Assembly (NCBI RefSeq): GCF_002849615.1
Contig: NZ_PDNV01000009.1
Coordinates: 166,157-230,156, forward strand
Reading direction: 5' to 3'
Origin: Pollutimonas nitritireducens
GTDB lineage: Bacteria > Pseudomonadota > Gammaproteobacteria > Burkholderiales > Burkholderiaceae_B
DNA length: 64,000 nucleotides
Part shown: one piece after another, positions 46,060 through 57,751 of the stretch
Layout: every line of letters begins with the position of its first letter
How positions within the stretch are numbered: the stretch's first letter is position 1
Translations under genes and position numbers: made by a program
Notes under the pieces: generated by a model
Seen by the model: only the letters and a program-made list of their open reading frames with translations
Told to the model about the DNA's origin: nothing
Database searches by the model: none

Positions 46060-47604
46060 GTGAAATATCGTGATCTAAGAGACTTCATCGCGCAGCTTGA
46101 ACGCGCAGGCGAACTCAAGCGCCTGGCGGCTCCCGTTTCCACCGACCTTGAAATGACCGAGATCAGCGACCGCGTGCTGCGCGCAGGAGGACCGGCGCTG
46201 CTTTTCGAGCGTCCCATGCATAATGGCTCCCAAGCTGCCATCCCCGTATTGACGAACCTGTTCGGGACAACCAGGCGCGTGGCCTGGGGCATGGGCGCGG
46301 AAGATATAGCGGCACTGCGCCAAACCGGTGAATTGCTGGCGGCACTTCGCGAGCCGGAAGCGCCGCGCGGTCTGCGCGATGCCTTCGCCAAAGTGTCGAT
46401 GCTTAAAGCCGCACTGTGGGATATGAGCCCCAAATCGGTCAAGGGGGCAGCATGCCAGGAAATCGTACTGGAAGGCAAAGACGTTGACCTGGGCAAGATC
46501 CCACTGCAGCGATGCTGGCCAGGCGACGTCGCCCCTCTGCTGACGTGGGGGCTGGTCGTTACGCGCGGCCCAAACGCCAAACGCCAGAATCTGGGCATCT
46601 ATCGCCAGCAGCTCTTGGGCCGCAACAAACTGATCATGCGGTGGTTGTCACATCGCGGCGGCGCCCTGGACTTCAGGGACCACGCATTAAGCAATCCCGG
46701 TACGCCCTTCCCGATAGTCGTTGCCCTGGGTGCCGATCCCGCCACGATACTGGGTGCGGTGACCCCTGTTCCGGACAGTCTGTCGGAATATCAGTTTGCC
46801 GGGCTTCTACGCGGCTCGCGGACTGAGGTAACCAAGGCGATCGGAAGCAATTTGTCCGTACCCGCCTATGCGGAGATAGTCCTGGAAGGACACATATTGC
46901 CTTCCTCTGACCCGCGCGCGGTAAAACCCACGGTGGAATCCGGCAATGCCGGCCCGCAAGACGCCAGCTATGAGATGGCGCTCGAAGGGCCCTATGGCGA
47001 CCATACCGGATACTACAACGAGAAAGACTGGTTTCCGGTGTTCACGGTCGACCGCATCACCATGCGCCGCAATCCGATCTATCACAGCACTTACACCGGC
47101 AAGCCGCCCGACGAACCGGCCATACTTGGCGTGGCGCTGAATGAGGTGTTCATTCCCATATTGAAGCGCACTTTCCCGGAAATCGTTGATTTCTATCTTC
47201 CCCCGGAGGGCTGCAGCTATCGTCTCGCCGTGGTATCGATACGCAAGCAATACGCCGGCCACGCCAAGCGAGTCATGTTCGGGATCTGGAGCGTTCTACG
47301 GCAGTTCATGTATACGAAATTCATTGTCGTGGTTGATCACGACATCGATACCCGGGACTGGAAGGAAGTTATCTGGGCCATGACCACCCGCATGGACCCG
47401 GTACGCGACACCTTGCTGGTCGAGAACACGCCCATCGACTACCTGGACTTTGCCTCGCCGGTTTCGGGCCTGGGCGGAAAAATGGGTATGGATGCAACCA
47501 ACAAGTGGCCGGGCGAAACGCAGCGTGAATGGGGCACACCCATACAAATGGATGTCGACGTCAAAGCACGTGTCGACGCCATGTGGCAGGGACTGGGATT
47601 GTAG
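46060..47604 (+). CDS. ubiD: 4-hydroxy-3-polyprenylbenzoate decarboxylase
   Basis: A 514-residue prenylated-FMN-dependent decarboxylase of ubiquinone synthesis. [20 protein letters not shown] is the UbiD N-terminus. [20 protein letters not shown] and SHRGGALDF carry prFMN/active-site residues, with [20 protein letters not shown] at the C-terminus. I chose GTG 46060 because conserved sequence begins KYRDLRDF; the frame extends upstream to 45958 without homology. A partner UbiX gene is not in the window. A terminator follows the stop. Confidence 0.93.
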   Translation: MKYRDLRDFIAQLERAGELKRLAAPVSTDLEMTEISDRVLRAGGPALLFERPMHNGSQAAIPVLTNLFGTTRRVAWGMGAEDIAALRQTGELLAALREPEAPRGLRDAFAKVSMLKAALWDMSPKSVKGAACQEIVLEGKDVDLGKIPLQRCWPGDVAPLLTWGLVVTRGPNAKRQNLGIYRQQLLGRNKLIMRWLSHRGGALDFRDHALSNPGTPFPIVVALGADPATILGAVTPVPDSLSEYQFAGLLRGSRTEVTKAIGSNLSVPAYAEIVLEGHILPSSDPRAVKPTVESGNAGPQDASYEMALEGPYGDHTGYYNEKDWFPVFTVDRITMRRNPIYHSTYTGKPPDEPAILGVALNEVFIPILKRTFPEIVDFYLPPEGCSYRLAVVSIRKQYAGHAKRVMFGIWSVLRQFMYTKFIVVVDHDIDTRDWKEVIWAMTTRMDPVRDTLLVENTPIDYLDFASPVSGLGGKMGMDATNKWPGETQREWGTPIQMDVDVKARVDAMWQGLGL

Positions 47605-47610
47605 AAACCG

Positions 47611-47643
47611 GGCTCGCCGCAGAGGCGGGCCGCACTATTTTTT
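47611..47643 (+). terminator. intrinsic terminator of ubiD
   Basis: GGCTCGCC (47611-47618), loop GCAGA and GGCGGGCC (47624-47631) form an 8-bp stem with one G-T pair, starting 6 bp past the ubiD stop. The run TATTTTTT ends at 47643. The T-run overlaps the end of the convergent YqjK-like gene. Confidence 0.75.
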
Positions 47644-47967
47644 CATGGCGCGGGCGACTTGCCAGGAAAGCAGCAAACCGGCGGCGATGCGCCATAAGCG
47701 GCGTCGTTTGCCGACGCGGCTGAAAGCCGCCGAAGCGACTGATGCAAGCAAAGGGTATTGCCGACCGAGCGTCAAAGCCTTGAAAAGCCAGTCAGAAGGC
47801 TTTCTGGAGGTAAGTCGTGGAAAGAAACTGTTCATGAGCGCCGAGGGTGTGAGCGAATGGCTCAGTTCACTGACGCCGCGACCCAGACTTTGTCGCTCAA
47901 GCGCTGCACGCGCCCGGACTAGTTCAATTTGCATGGCCCTGTCGGCCGGCGACATCGACTTTTTCAT
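47635..47967 (-). CDS. YqjK-like small protein
   Basis: A 110-residue basic protein with helices rich in Arg/Lys. ADRAMQIELVRARAALERQS at the start is a charged amphipathic helix, and SVASAAFSRVGKRRRLWRIA and AGLLLSWQVARAMKK form a weakly hydrophobic C-terminal segment. Position and build match the third gene of the yqjD-yqjE-yqjK clusters. Its start overlaps the YqjE-like gene by 4 bp. Function unknown; membrane association is likely. Confidence 0.65.
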   Translation of the reverse strand: MKKSMSPADRAMQIELVRARAALERQSLGRGVSELSHSLTPSALMNSFFPRLTSRKPSDWLFKALTLGRQYPLLASVASAAFSRVGKRRRLWRIAAGLLLSWQVARAMKK

Positions 47968-48386
47968 GGAAAATCCTTGCGCGCTGGAATATCGGGAGAC
48001 CGAACCGATGTCGATGGCTCGCGAAGGCGCTCGAGCAGGCTGAGGTCGCGGCGAAGTTCGTCGACGGTAGCAGCGAAAGGCATGGGCGCGAACAACAGTT
48101 TGCTGCGAACGGCCAGAAAAAGGCCGATACCGAGCAATCCATAGAAAAGCGCAAGAAGCCCTAAAGCCACATATCGTTGCTCTGTCGGCCAGAAATACAG
48201 GGCCACGGCAATCGAAAAAACGAGAACCGCCAAGGTAAGAAAGAGCAGCGCTCCAAACGCCATACCGAGAATTGCTATGAGATGCACCTTCTGCCCTGCG
48301 GCTTCCAGCGATAGCAATTCAAGGCGTGTACGCACAATTGACAATAGAGTACATGCCAGTTCGCCAACGGATTGTCGGAGCGCCAT
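47964..48386 (-). CDS. YqjE/phage-holin-family membrane protein
   Basis: A 140-residue inner-membrane protein of the Holin_3-6/YqjE family. An N-terminal amphipathic part ends LLSLEAAGQKVH. Two membrane helices, LIAILGMAFGALLFLTLAVL (~40-65) and ALGLLALFYGLLGIGLFLAV (~75-95), are followed by a charged tail with LRRDLSLLERL. It overlaps the YqjK-like gene downstream and lies 21 bp after the YqjD-like gene. No evidence of real holin activity; such proteins are common chromosomal genes. Confidence 0.8.
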   Translation of the reverse strand: MALRQSVGELACTLLSIVRTRLELLSLEAAGQKVHLIAILGMAFGALLFLTLAVLVFSIAVALYFWPTEQRYVALGLLALFYGLLGIGLFLAVRSKLLFAPMPFAATVDELRRDLSLLERLREPSTSVRSPDIPARKDFP

Positions 48387-48407
48387 AATTTGCCCTTTAT
48401 TAGTGTG

Positions 48408-48725
48408 TTAGCGACGGCAGATCAGGGCGCCAATCAATACACCGGCCAAACCGGCCATGCCGATGGCCTGCCACGGGTTATCGTGAACGTAGTCATCGGT
48501 GACCCGCGCCGCGCGACGGCCACGTTCCATCAGGACGTCTTGTGTGTCGTACAGAGCTTCGCGTGTACGGCGCAGGGACTGCATGGCGCTTTCACGCATT
48601 TCGGTTGCCTTGTCGCCCGTTGCTGAAGCAGCTTCCCTAAGGAGCTTCTCGGCATCGTCAAGGCTTTCCTTTACGCTGTCGATGAATTGCTCTTCTTTGT
48701 TGGATAGATCTTGCTTTGTCACCAT
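48408..48725 (-). CDS. DUF883 (YqjD/ElaB-type) ribosome-binding membrane protein
   Basis: A 105-residue C-tail-anchored protein. A long charged helix (DSVKESLDDAEKLLREAASA, RRTREALYDTQDVLMERGRR) is followed by DDYVHDNPWQAIGMAGLAGV and a terminal helix LIGALICRR. The NPWQAIGxAG motif is the DUF883 hallmark. In E. coli, YqjD and ElaB bind stationary-phase ribosomes at the inner membrane; the same role is inferred here. First gene of the yqjD-E-K-like cluster. Confidence 0.85.
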   Translation of the reverse strand: MVTKQDLSNKEEQFIDSVKESLDDAEKLLREAASATGDKATEMRESAMQSLRRTREALYDTQDVLMERGRRAARVTDDYVHDNPWQAIGMAGLAGVLIGALICRR

Positions 48726-48791
48726 GGTAAGGCTCCTAATCGAGAGTGGATGAATGAAACTAATACTGCAATCAATCAGTTCTTGTACATA

Positions 48792-49514
48792 CTAGCGGAG
48801 TTTGGTGACTTCCACCACAGACGCCACTCCACCTTGCTGGCTTTCCTGCTTCATGACCATGTGCGAATCTGGGCAGAACCAGTCCGTCACAGCAGATGTC
48901 ATGCCCGGAATGGGAAGTACCAACCCGCTGAACGAAGCCTGGGTGGGATCCGTAATCCGCGTATATCGGATAGGCCAGCAAGATTGATGCCCGGAGGCGG
49001 TTTGTATGGTCTGGCGTTCGCCTACCGTCTTGACACCGGTATTGACCACCACCGGCTGTGCCTGCACGGCCTTCTGGTCGACATTGATCTGAAAACGCAT
49101 CGCTGGAAAGGTTTGACCAGCTTTGGAGATCGGTTCGCCATAAGAAAACAGACCCAACATGCGAAGATCGAATTTCCCGCTTACCGGTTCGCGTTTTCCC
49201 TGGGCGTCCTGGCGTTCGAAAGTCGCCTTGCCGTTGCTGATCGACATCCAGTAGTCCAGCGCCGACTTGCCGGGCGGAAGTCCTGCAAGCCCGTACGTGG
49301 CCGTGCCCTGAACGCGCGCCTGGCAAGCGTTGCCATCTTGGTTGCGCACTTCGGAAAAAGTCAGGTCGGCGCCCAATTGCATGCCTCCCGATCCGCTAAG
49401 TTGCACTTCTCCGCCATCGTGCATGAAGGGCGCTTCGCACAGACCGGCGTATGCGCCGGCGGGCGCCAGCGCCATCATCAGCGCGGCAAAGCTCGTATAC
49501 CGTATAAAACGCAT
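48792..49514 (-). CDS. exported protein of unknown function
   Basis: A 240-residue protein with a clear signal peptide (MRFIRYTSFAALMMALAPAG, cleavage after AYA). The mature part is beta-rich: GEVQLSGSGGMQLGADLTFS, GTATYGLAGLPPGKSALDYW, RMLGLFSYGEPISKAGQTFP, with paired Cys residues (GLCEAP, NACQARV, SCWPIRY, WFCPDSH) that suggest periplasmic disulfides. I recognise no family with confidence. ATG 49514 is chosen for the signal peptide and an AGGCG upstream. It lies between upp and the yqjD-like gene on the same strand. Confidence 0.7.
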   Translation of the reverse strand: MRFIRYTSFAALMMALAPAGAYAGLCEAPFMHDGGEVQLSGSGGMQLGADLTFSEVRNQDGNACQARVQGTATYGLAGLPPGKSALDYWMSISNGKATFERQDAQGKREPVSGKFDLRMLGLFSYGEPISKAGQTFPAMRFQINVDQKAVQAQPVVVNTGVKTVGERQTIQTASGHQSCWPIRYTRITDPTQASFSGLVLPIPGMTSAVTDWFCPDSHMVMKQESQQGGVASVVEVTKLR

Positions 49515-49634
49515 GGACATCGCCTGTGGTGATTGAGTCGATACCATACTACCGTATTTGCCATGGCCGTCCTCAACAAAACACAAGCGCTGGTAAGCAA
49601 ACATTAGAAATGTTTGCGTCAAGCGCTGCGCCGA

Positions 49635-50273
49635 TCAGGCGTCTTTCTGTCGTGTACCGAAAATACGATCGCCCGCATCCCCGAGCCCGGGAATGATGTA
49701 GCCCTTATCGTCCAAATGGCTATCGATGGATGCCGTATATATGTGTACATCGGGATGACGTTGCTCGACCGCCCGAATGCCCTCCGGTGCAGCCACCAGC
49801 ACCAGCGCACGGACATTGACACACCCGGCCTTCTTGAGGAGGTCGATCGTGGCTACCATCGATCCGCCGGTCGCCAGCATGGGATCCACGATCAGGGCAA
49901 GGCGCTGGTCTAGCTGGCCCACCAGCCGTTCCAAGTAAGCTTGCGCCTGCAGCGTTTCTTCGTTGCGTGCGATACCCACCGCGCTGACCTTGGCGCCGGG
50001 TATCAGGCTGAGTACGCCATCGAGCATGCCTATTCCGGCGCGCAAAATGGGTACCACAGTCACTTTCTTGCCTGCCAGCTTCTCGACTTCGACGGCGCCG
50101 CACCAGCCTTCGATGGTCGCGGGTTCGAGAGGCAGATCCTTGGAGGCTTCGTAGGTCAGCAAGGCGGCAATTTCTTGCGCCATTTCACGGAAGTTTTTTG
50201 TGCTGAGGTCGGCACGGCGCATCAGGCCAAGCTTGTGGCGGATGAGGGGGTGACGGATTTCATGTATGGGCAT
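49635..50273 (-). CDS. upp: uracil phosphoribosyltransferase
   Basis: A 212-residue salvage enzyme converting uracil and PRPP to [23 protein letters not shown] opens it. [20 protein letters not shown] is the UPRT flap region, [20 protein letters not shown] is the PRPP-binding loop (~125-145), and the C-terminal [17 protein letters not shown] binds uracil. ATG 50273 has AGGAAG 5 bases upstream; a longer frame adds non-homologous residues. It lies 34 bp after dacB. Confidence 0.94.
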   Translation of the reverse strand: MPIHEIRHPLIRHKLGLMRRADLSTKNFREMAQEIAALLTYEASKDLPLEPATIEGWCGAVEVEKLAGKKVTVVPILRAGIGMLDGVLSLIPGAKVSAVGIARNEETLQAQAYLERLVGQLDQRLALIVDPMLATGGSMVATIDLLKKAGCVNVRALVLVAAPEGIRAVEQRHPDVHIYTASIDSHLDDKGYIIPGLGDAGDRIFGTRQKDA

Positions 50274-50307
50274 GGCACTTCCTGCAAAAATTACGTGTAA
50301 TGAGGCA

Positions 50308-51777
50308 CTACCGCGCGGCCAGCCAACTGACCAGCGTATCGTCGAAGGCGCGCACCGCGGTAGAACGCTCATCATTGACAATACTCACGAGGATATACCG
50401 TTTGCCGCTGGCTCCCAGAACGTAGCCTGCCAGGGCGCGCACATTGCGCAAGGTGCCCGTCTTAAGGTGCGCCATGCCTTTGACCTCATCGGCGCGCAGG
50501 CGGCGACGCACGGTGCCGTCGATGCCGGAGATGGCCAGCGATGAAACGAATTCCGGCATGAGCGGAGAACGCCAGGCGGCGTTGAGCATGTCGGACAATC
50601 CTTCAGCGGTCAGACGCCCTTCGCGTGAGAGTCCGGCTCCATTGTCCAGGACCCATCCCCGCGTATTGACATTCTGCTCGTTCAAAACAGCAAGCGCGGC
50701 GGCCGCACCCGTCGCAGGCGTGGCGCCCGCGCCTGTGCGCTCGGCACCCAAAGTCAGAAGCAGCGTCCGCGCCATGACGTTATTGCTTTGCTTATTGATC
50801 CGCCGAATGGTGTCGGCCAGGCTTTCCGAATCGTGCCATACGACGGGTTCGGCGTTTGACGGCACCTTGCCCTCGATTATTCCCTTTGCGAGGGTGCCGC
50901 CGAGCTCCTTCCAGAGCATCTGAAACAAAGCGGCGAAGTATTCCGGTTGCGACAATGCCAGACGATAGACGCTGAATTCCCCGCAAGAACCCGCTGCCGT
51001 CCCGCTGACATTGACGACCATATTTCCACCAGCGGGTACCACTTGTGTGGCAATCGATGGCGACCCAGGACACGCTACATTGCTCCACTTGATATCGCCA
51101 TTGATGCGTATGCCTTGCAACGGTGGATCGATGATAGGCACCCATTTGCGTGCTTGCCGGTCGGGCTGGAACAAGAGGCGTACGGCACCGAGCCCCACCA
51201 TCATGGCATCCGGGCTTGCGTTGTAAGGTCGATCGGGCGCTGCGTCGAACTCACCCGGGTCCGTGGTGACACGGCCGAACCGCGAGCGATCGACGACGAC
51301 CTGGCCAAGGTTTTTTATGCCTCGCAGCCGCAATTCGCGCAGCAAGCCCCAAAGTTCTTCGATGGTAAGCAAGGGGTCTCCCCCCGCCTTCAGGTATAGT
51401 GGTCCGATCAGGCTGCCCTGCGCATCCACCTGGCCGCCTCCTTTTGCATGGAACGCGGTGCGCCAGGTATAGTCTGGTCCGAGGCCCGAAAGGGCGGCCC
51501 ACGTGGTCACCATCTTCATTACGGAAGCCGGGTTGCGCGGCTCGGACGCATTCAGGGAAATCAGGCGCGGCCCATTGATCTCTTGCACGACCAACGAGAT
51601 CGCGCTGTCAGGCAATCGAGTGGCGCGCCAGGATTTCTCGAGGTCGGCGGGCAAGCTGCTTTGGGCCGATGCCTGCACGGTGAACAGGCCGGCGATAATC
51701 CCGATCATTGCCCTCGTGTATTGCGACCGGCCGATCTTCAGGCAGGATAGCCACTGCCGCGACGCCAACATGGACAT
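50308..51777 (-). CDS. dacB: D-alanyl-D-alanine carboxypeptidase/endopeptidase (PBP4 family)
   Basis: A 489-residue class C low-molecular-weight PBP acting on peptidoglycan in the periplasm. A signal segment ends QASAQ (~residue 38). The three active-site motifs are SVMK in [12 protein letters not shown] (Ser ~86), SNN in [13 protein letters not shown], and KTG in [15 protein letters not shown] (~440). The long domain II/III insertion between the first two is typical of DacB. The start is ambiguous: ATG 51777 gives a long N-region, and ATG 51708 would give a compact signal peptide. Divergent from queA. Confidence 0.91.
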   Translation of the reverse strand: MSMLASRQWLSCLKIGRSQYTRAMIGIIAGLFTVQASAQSSLPADLEKSWRATRLPDSAISLVVQEINGPRLISLNASEPRNPASVMKMVTTWAALSGLGPDYTWRTAFHAKGGGQVDAQGSLIGPLYLKAGGDPLLTIEELWGLLRELRLRGIKNLGQVVVDRSRFGRVTTDPGEFDAAPDRPYNASPDAMMVGLGAVRLLFQPDRQARKWVPIIDPPLQGIRINGDIKWSNVACPGSPSIATQVVPAGGNMVVNVSGTAAGSCGEFSVYRLALSQPEYFAALFQMLWKELGGTLAKGIIEGKVPSNAEPVVWHDSESLADTIRRINKQSNNVMARTLLLTLGAERTGAGATPATGAAAALAVLNEQNVNTRGWVLDNGAGLSREGRLTAEGLSDMLNAAWRSPLMPEFVSSLAISGIDGTVRRRLRADEVKGMAHLKTGTLRNVRALAGYVLGASGKRYILVSIVNDERSTAVRAFDDTLVSWLAAR

Positions 51778-51925
51778 GATGCTTCGTTCCCCGAAAAAGC
51801 ACCAGCATAACCAAAGAAGCCGTACTCGACATGACCTTCGGGCATAAATCTGGCGCAACAGCTTAAAATATTGCAAGAAACTCACCCGGGTGCCAAACAT
51901 CGCACCCTATTCAAAGACCCCACGC

Positions 51926-54107
<2,182 letters not shown>

Positions 54108-54157
54108 ACAAGATATCGCTACAATGCGAAGTTACCCAAACACCTCAGGAGCACCCG

Positions 54158-54505
54158 ATGTCCGTAATTGACACCTTGAATCTCGTCACTGCCCAAGCTG
54201 CTGCAGGCGGTAGTGAGAACGCCCTGATGGGCATGTTGCCCATCATCCTTATGTTCGTCATTCTTTACTTCCTGATGATACGTCCGCAGATGAAGCGTCA
54301 GAAAGAACACCGCAATATGGTGGCGGCGCTTGCCAAGGGCGACGAAGTCATCACCACGGGCGGTCTGCTGGGCAAGGTCACCAAAGTCAGCGACAGCTAT
54401 GTCACCATCGAAATCAGCACCGTGGCCGATAAGCCTATCGAAACCGTCTTGCAACGCACAGCGGTAACGTCGATTTTGCCCAAGGGCACAATCAAGGCGC
54501 TCTGA
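54158..54505 (+). CDS. yajC: preprotein translocase subunit YajC
   Basis: A 115-residue single-pass inner-membrane protein associated with SecDF. The membrane helix MLPIILMFVILYFLMIRPQM (~28-47) and the R-P-Q motif, then KEHRNMVAALAKGDEVITTG and GLLGKVTKV, are the YajC hallmarks. ATG 54158 has CAGGAG 6 bases upstream. A longer frame from 54062 overlaps tgt and is not used. A hairpin lies between yajC and secD. Confidence 0.93.
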   Translation: MSVIDTLNLVTAQAAAGGSENALMGMLPIILMFVILYFLMIRPQMKRQKEHRNMVAALAKGDEVITTGGLLGKVTKVSDSYVTIEISTVADKPIETVLQRTAVTSILPKGTIKAL

Positions 54506-54518
54506 TTCAATCTGCGTA

Positions 54519-54538
54519 CCCCGGACGATAGTCCGGGG
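54519..54538 (+). repeat. hairpin between yajC and secD
   Basis: CCCCGGAC and GTCCGGGG form a perfect 8-bp stem closed by a GATA (GNRA-type) loop, 13 bp past the yajC stop. No T-run follows, so it is probably a stability or attenuation element setting yajC:secD ratios. Confidence 0.55.
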
Positions 54539-54568
54539 CTCCATTCCCGCTTTAGTTGTTGACCGACG

Positions 54569-56443
54569 ATGAACCGTTATCCTCTCTGGAAATACCTCAC
54601 CGTAGCAGTCGCCTTGGTAATTGGCATTCTGTATACGCTACCCAACTTTTTCGGGGAATCCCCCGCAGTGCAGGTGGCCGGAGCCAAGTCAACTGTCAAG
54701 ATCGACACAACAGTGCTGCAGCGGGTTGAAGACATACTGAAATCCAGCAATATCACGCCTACCAGCGCCTATTTCGAACAGAACGGTCCGGTAGGTACGG
54801 TGCGCGCCCGTTTCGAATCCACCGATGTCCAGCTCAAAGCCAAAGACCTGATCGAAAAGACGCTCAATCCCGACCCTTCCAATCCCGACTATACGGTGGC
54901 GTTGAACCTGCTGCCCGCGTCACCCAATTGGTTGACGGCATTGGGTGCGCATCCCATGTACCTCGGCCTCGATCTTCGCGGCGGCGTCCATTTCCTGCTC
55001 CAGGTCGATATGCACGGCGCCCTCACCGGTCGTTACGACTCGATCGCCAACGATGCTCGCAGTACCTTGCGCGAAGCGAAATCCCCCGTCAGCAGCATCG
55101 ATCGCAATGATCTGTCCATCGTGTCGACCTTCGAAAGTGCCGACGCCCGCAGCGCTGCTGCCAGTGAGCTGCGTCGCGCCATGCCCGACATGGTCTTTAC
55201 CAACAGCGGCGACAGCGGCGGTAAATTCTTCCTGACCGGTAAATTGACCGATACTGCTATGGCGCAGGTGCAAACCAATGCCTTGAAACAGAACATCACG
55301 ACCCTGCATAATCGGATCAACGAACTGGGCGTGGCCGAGCCCATCATCCAGCAACAGGGCGTAGACCGTATTGTGGTGCAATTGCCCGGCGTGCAGGATG
55401 TGGCCAAGGCCAAGGAAATCCTGGGCCGCACCGCAACGCTCGAAATCCGCATGGTGGATGATTCACCCACTGCCATGGCCGCACTCAACGCCGGAACGGT
55501 ACCCTTCGGACTCGAACGCTATACCGACCGCGATGGGCGTCCCTTGCTATTGCGGCGCCAGGTCATATTGACCGGCGAGAACCTTCAAGATGCGCAGCCT
55601 GGACGCGACCAGCAAACCCAGCAGCCATCGGTAAACCTGACACTGGACTCCAAAGGCTCGCGAATTTTCCGCGACGTCACGCGCAACAACATCAACAAGC
55701 GCATGGCCATCGTCCTGTTTGAGCAAGGCAAAGGCCAGGTCGTTACCGCCCCAGTGATACGCAGCGAAATCCCGGGTGGTCAGGTCCAGATTACAGGCAG
55801 CATGAGCGCACAGGAAGCCGCCGATACATCGCTGCTTTTGCGTGCCGGTGCGCTGGCAGCGCCGATGGAAATCATCGAAGAACGCACCATAGGCCCAAGC
55901 CTGGGCGCCGACAACATTGCCAAGGGTTTCTACTCGACCCTTTACGGCTTTATCGCCATCGCCGTGTTCATCATTGTCTACTACCGCCTCTTCGGCGTTT
56001 TCTCGACGCTAGGACTGGCATTCAATGTGCTACTGCTGCTGGCCGTGCTCTCCATGCTGCAGGCCACCCTGACTCTGCCCGGCATTGCCGCCATCGCATT
56101 GACCCTCGGCATGGCTATTGACTCCAACGTACTGATCAACGAGCGAATACGTGAGGAACTTCGGGCAGGCTTGCCCCCACAACAGGCAATCCACCTTGGT
56201 TTCGAGCGCGCCTGGGGCACGATTCTGGACTCGAACCTGACCACATTGATCGTCGGCCTCTCGCTCCTGGCTTTCGGTACGGGACCTGTGCGAGGTTTCG
56301 CGGTCGTGCATTGCATCGGCATACTGACTTCGATGTTCTCTTCCATCGTGGGCGTACGCGCCCTGGTGAATCTATGGTACGGGCGCAAACGTAAACTGCA
56401 AACGGTCTCCATTGGCCAGATATGGAAACCCGAGCAAGATTAA
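54569..56443 (+). CDS. secD: protein translocase subunit SecD
   Basis: A 624-residue RND-like membrane subunit that uses the proton motive force to pull exported chains across the membrane. TM1 is YLTVAVALVIGILYTLPNFF. The large periplasmic P1 region starts around residue 110 with MYLGLDLRGGVHFLLQVDM (D-x-R-G-G motif). The C-terminal five-helix bundle contains GFIAIAVFIIVYYRLFGVF, ALTLGMAIDSNVLINERIRE and LTTLIVGLSLLAFGTGPVRG. Full length; secF follows after a short hairpin-bearing gap. Confidence 0.95.
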   Translation: MNRYPLWKYLTVAVALVIGILYTLPNFFGESPAVQVAGAKSTVKIDTTVLQRVEDILKSSNITPTSAYFEQNGPVGTVRARFESTDVQLKAKDLIEKTLNPDPSNPDYTVALNLLPASPNWLTALGAHPMYLGLDLRGGVHFLLQVDMHGALTGRYDSIANDARSTLREAKSPVSSIDRNDLSIVSTFESADARSAAASELRRAMPDMVFTNSGDSGGKFFLTGKLTDTAMAQVQTNALKQNITTLHNRINELGVAEPIIQQQGVDRIVVQLPGVQDVAKAKEILGRTATLEIRMVDDSPTAMAALNAGTVPFGLERYTDRDGRPLLLRRQVILTGENLQDAQPGRDQQTQQPSVNLTLDSKGSRIFRDVTRNNINKRMAIVLFEQGKGQVVTAPVIRSEIPGGQVQITGSMSAQEAADTSLLLRAGALAAPMEIIEERTIGPSLGADNIAKGFYSTLYGFIAIAVFIIVYYRLFGVFSTLGLAFNVLLLLAVLSMLQATLTLPGIAAIALTLGMAIDSNVLINERIREELRAGLPPQQAIHLGFERAWGTILDSNLTTLIVGLSLLAFGTGPVRGFAVVHCIGILTSMFSSIVGVRALVNLWYGRKRKLQTVSIGQIWKPEQD

Positions 56444-56451
56444 GCCTCAAC

Positions 56452-56470
56452 GCGGCGCCCTGAGCGCCGC
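56452..56470 (+). repeat. hairpin between secD and secF
   Basis: GCGGCGC-CCTGA-GCGCCGC, a perfect 7-bp GC stem 9 bp past the secD stop and 30 bp before the secF ATG. There is no T-run; it is a likely processing or stability element. Confidence 0.5.
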
Positions 56471-56500
56471 CCATTTACCCCCATTCAGGCAAGAAAGAAC

Positions 56501-57436
56501 ATGGAATTTTTCCGCATCCACCGCACCATTCCGTTTATGCGCCACGCGCTGGTGCTTAACCTGATCAGCCTTCTTACATTTGTTGCAGCGGTCTTTTTTA
56601 TCGCCACGCGTGGATTCCACCTATCCATCGAGTTCACTGGCGGAACGGTAATGGAGGCCCACTACGCGCAAACTGCGCAAGTGGAGGAAATCCGCAGCGC
56701 CGTCGACTCACTCGGCTATTCCGACTTCCAGGTACAGAACTTCGGCACCTCACAAGATGTCTTGATCCGACTGCCTTTGCGCGCCGGAGAAACATCAAGC
56801 ACCCAAAGTGAAGCTGTCCTTGGCGCGTTGAAGGCCCAGCATCCCGATGTGGAGCTGCGCCGGGTAGAGTTCGTGGGTCCGCAAGTGGGGCAGGAACTGG
56901 TGCACAATGGCCTGATGGCGTTGCTCAGTGTCGTCATCGGGATCATGCTTTACTTGGGCTTTCGTTTCGAATGGAAGTTCGCTGTGGCCGGCGTGTTGGC
57001 CAACTTGCACGACGTGGTGATTATCCTTGGCTTTTTCGCGTTCTTCCAGTGGGAGTTCTCGCTGCCTGTGCTGGCGGGTGTCCTTGCCGTGCTGGGCTAC
57101 TCGGTGAACGAGTCGGTGGTCATCATGGACCGGATTCGCGAAAACTTCCGCAAGCAGCGCAAGGCAAGCGTGAAGGAGGTGATCAACAGCGCGATCACGC
57201 AAACGATTTCGCGTACGGTGATCACTCACGGTTCAACGCAGATGATGGTGCTGGCCATGCTGTTCTTCGGCGGCCCGTCGCTGCACTATTTCGCACTGGC
57301 GCTGACCATCGGTATCTGGTTCGGAATTTATTCCTCGGTGTTCGTTGCCGCAGCAATCGCGATGTGGCTGGGCGTGACACGCGAAGACATGATCAAGACG
57401 CCTAAGAAGGATGACCCGAGCGCTGAGTTAGGTTAA
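56501..57436 (+). CDS. secF: protein translocase subunit SecF
   Basis: A 311-residue partner of SecD. MEFFRIHRTIPFMRHALVLN precedes TM1. FHLSIEFTGGTVMEAHYAQ is the conserved periplasmic D/E-F-x-G-G motif (here Glu replaces the usual Asp). The C-terminal bundle includes VLAVLGYSVNESVVIMDRIR with ENFRKQRKAS, and STQMMVLAMLFFGGPSLHYF. Length is normal. It ends the queA-tgt-yajC-secD-secF block and is followed by an intergenic stem-loop. Confidence 0.95.
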   Translation: MEFFRIHRTIPFMRHALVLNLISLLTFVAAVFFIATRGFHLSIEFTGGTVMEAHYAQTAQVEEIRSAVDSLGYSDFQVQNFGTSQDVLIRLPLRAGETSSTQSEAVLGALKAQHPDVELRRVEFVGPQVGQELVHNGLMALLSVVIGIMLYLGFRFEWKFAVAGVLANLHDVVIILGFFAFFQWEFSLPVLAGVLAVLGYSVNESVVIMDRIRENFRKQRKASVKEVINSAITQTISRTVITHGSTQMMVLAMLFFGGPSLHYFALALTIGIWFGIYSSVFVAAAIAMWLGVTREDMIKTPKKDDPSAELG

Positions 57437-57751
57437 TTTGGTGTTGGCCTGCGGCCAACGGGGGTATGCTGCCGATGGGTCGATCTTCGATCCTTCGGCA
57501 GTTTTCGTTTGGGTTGGGGAGTTCGCGCCTACGCGGGCGTCCTTCGCATCCGGCTCGCCCGAGTGCCCCGAACGTCCCTGCCTCACCCGCGGCGTCAACG
57601 GAATATACAGCGATGCCCAAGAGAACCGCCACGTTCCTGATGCCTTGCAGAAAACCAGCAGATAGCAAAATCAAAGCCAAAACGCCCAGTAAAGGTACAA
57701 TCTAGGGTTTAAATTTCAGCCCCCGGGATCTACACCCGTCACGGCACTATC
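57437..57751. other. intergenic region between secF and miaB, possible dispersed repeat
   Basis: About 315 bases without a supported gene. It opens with a 7-bp stem-loop GTTGGCC-TGC-GGCCAAC (57443-57459) just after secF. The central part (about 57470-57660) looks like an intergenic repeat element: it is GC-rich, carries short symmetric words (CGCCTACGCGGGCG) and gives only low-complexity frames. The last ~60 bases should hold the miaB promoter; no clear consensus is seen. Confidence 0.4.

Noticed and set aside
45981..46598. N-terminal extension of the lytic transglycosylase to 511 residues
   Set aside because: It runs antisense through conserved ubiD codons; a ribosome site precedes ATG 45980.
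57402..57680. Leftward 92-codon frame overlapping the secF end
   Set aside because: Low-complexity Arg/Pro-rich translation from what looks like an intergenic repeat; no ribosome site, and it overlaps conserved secF codons.
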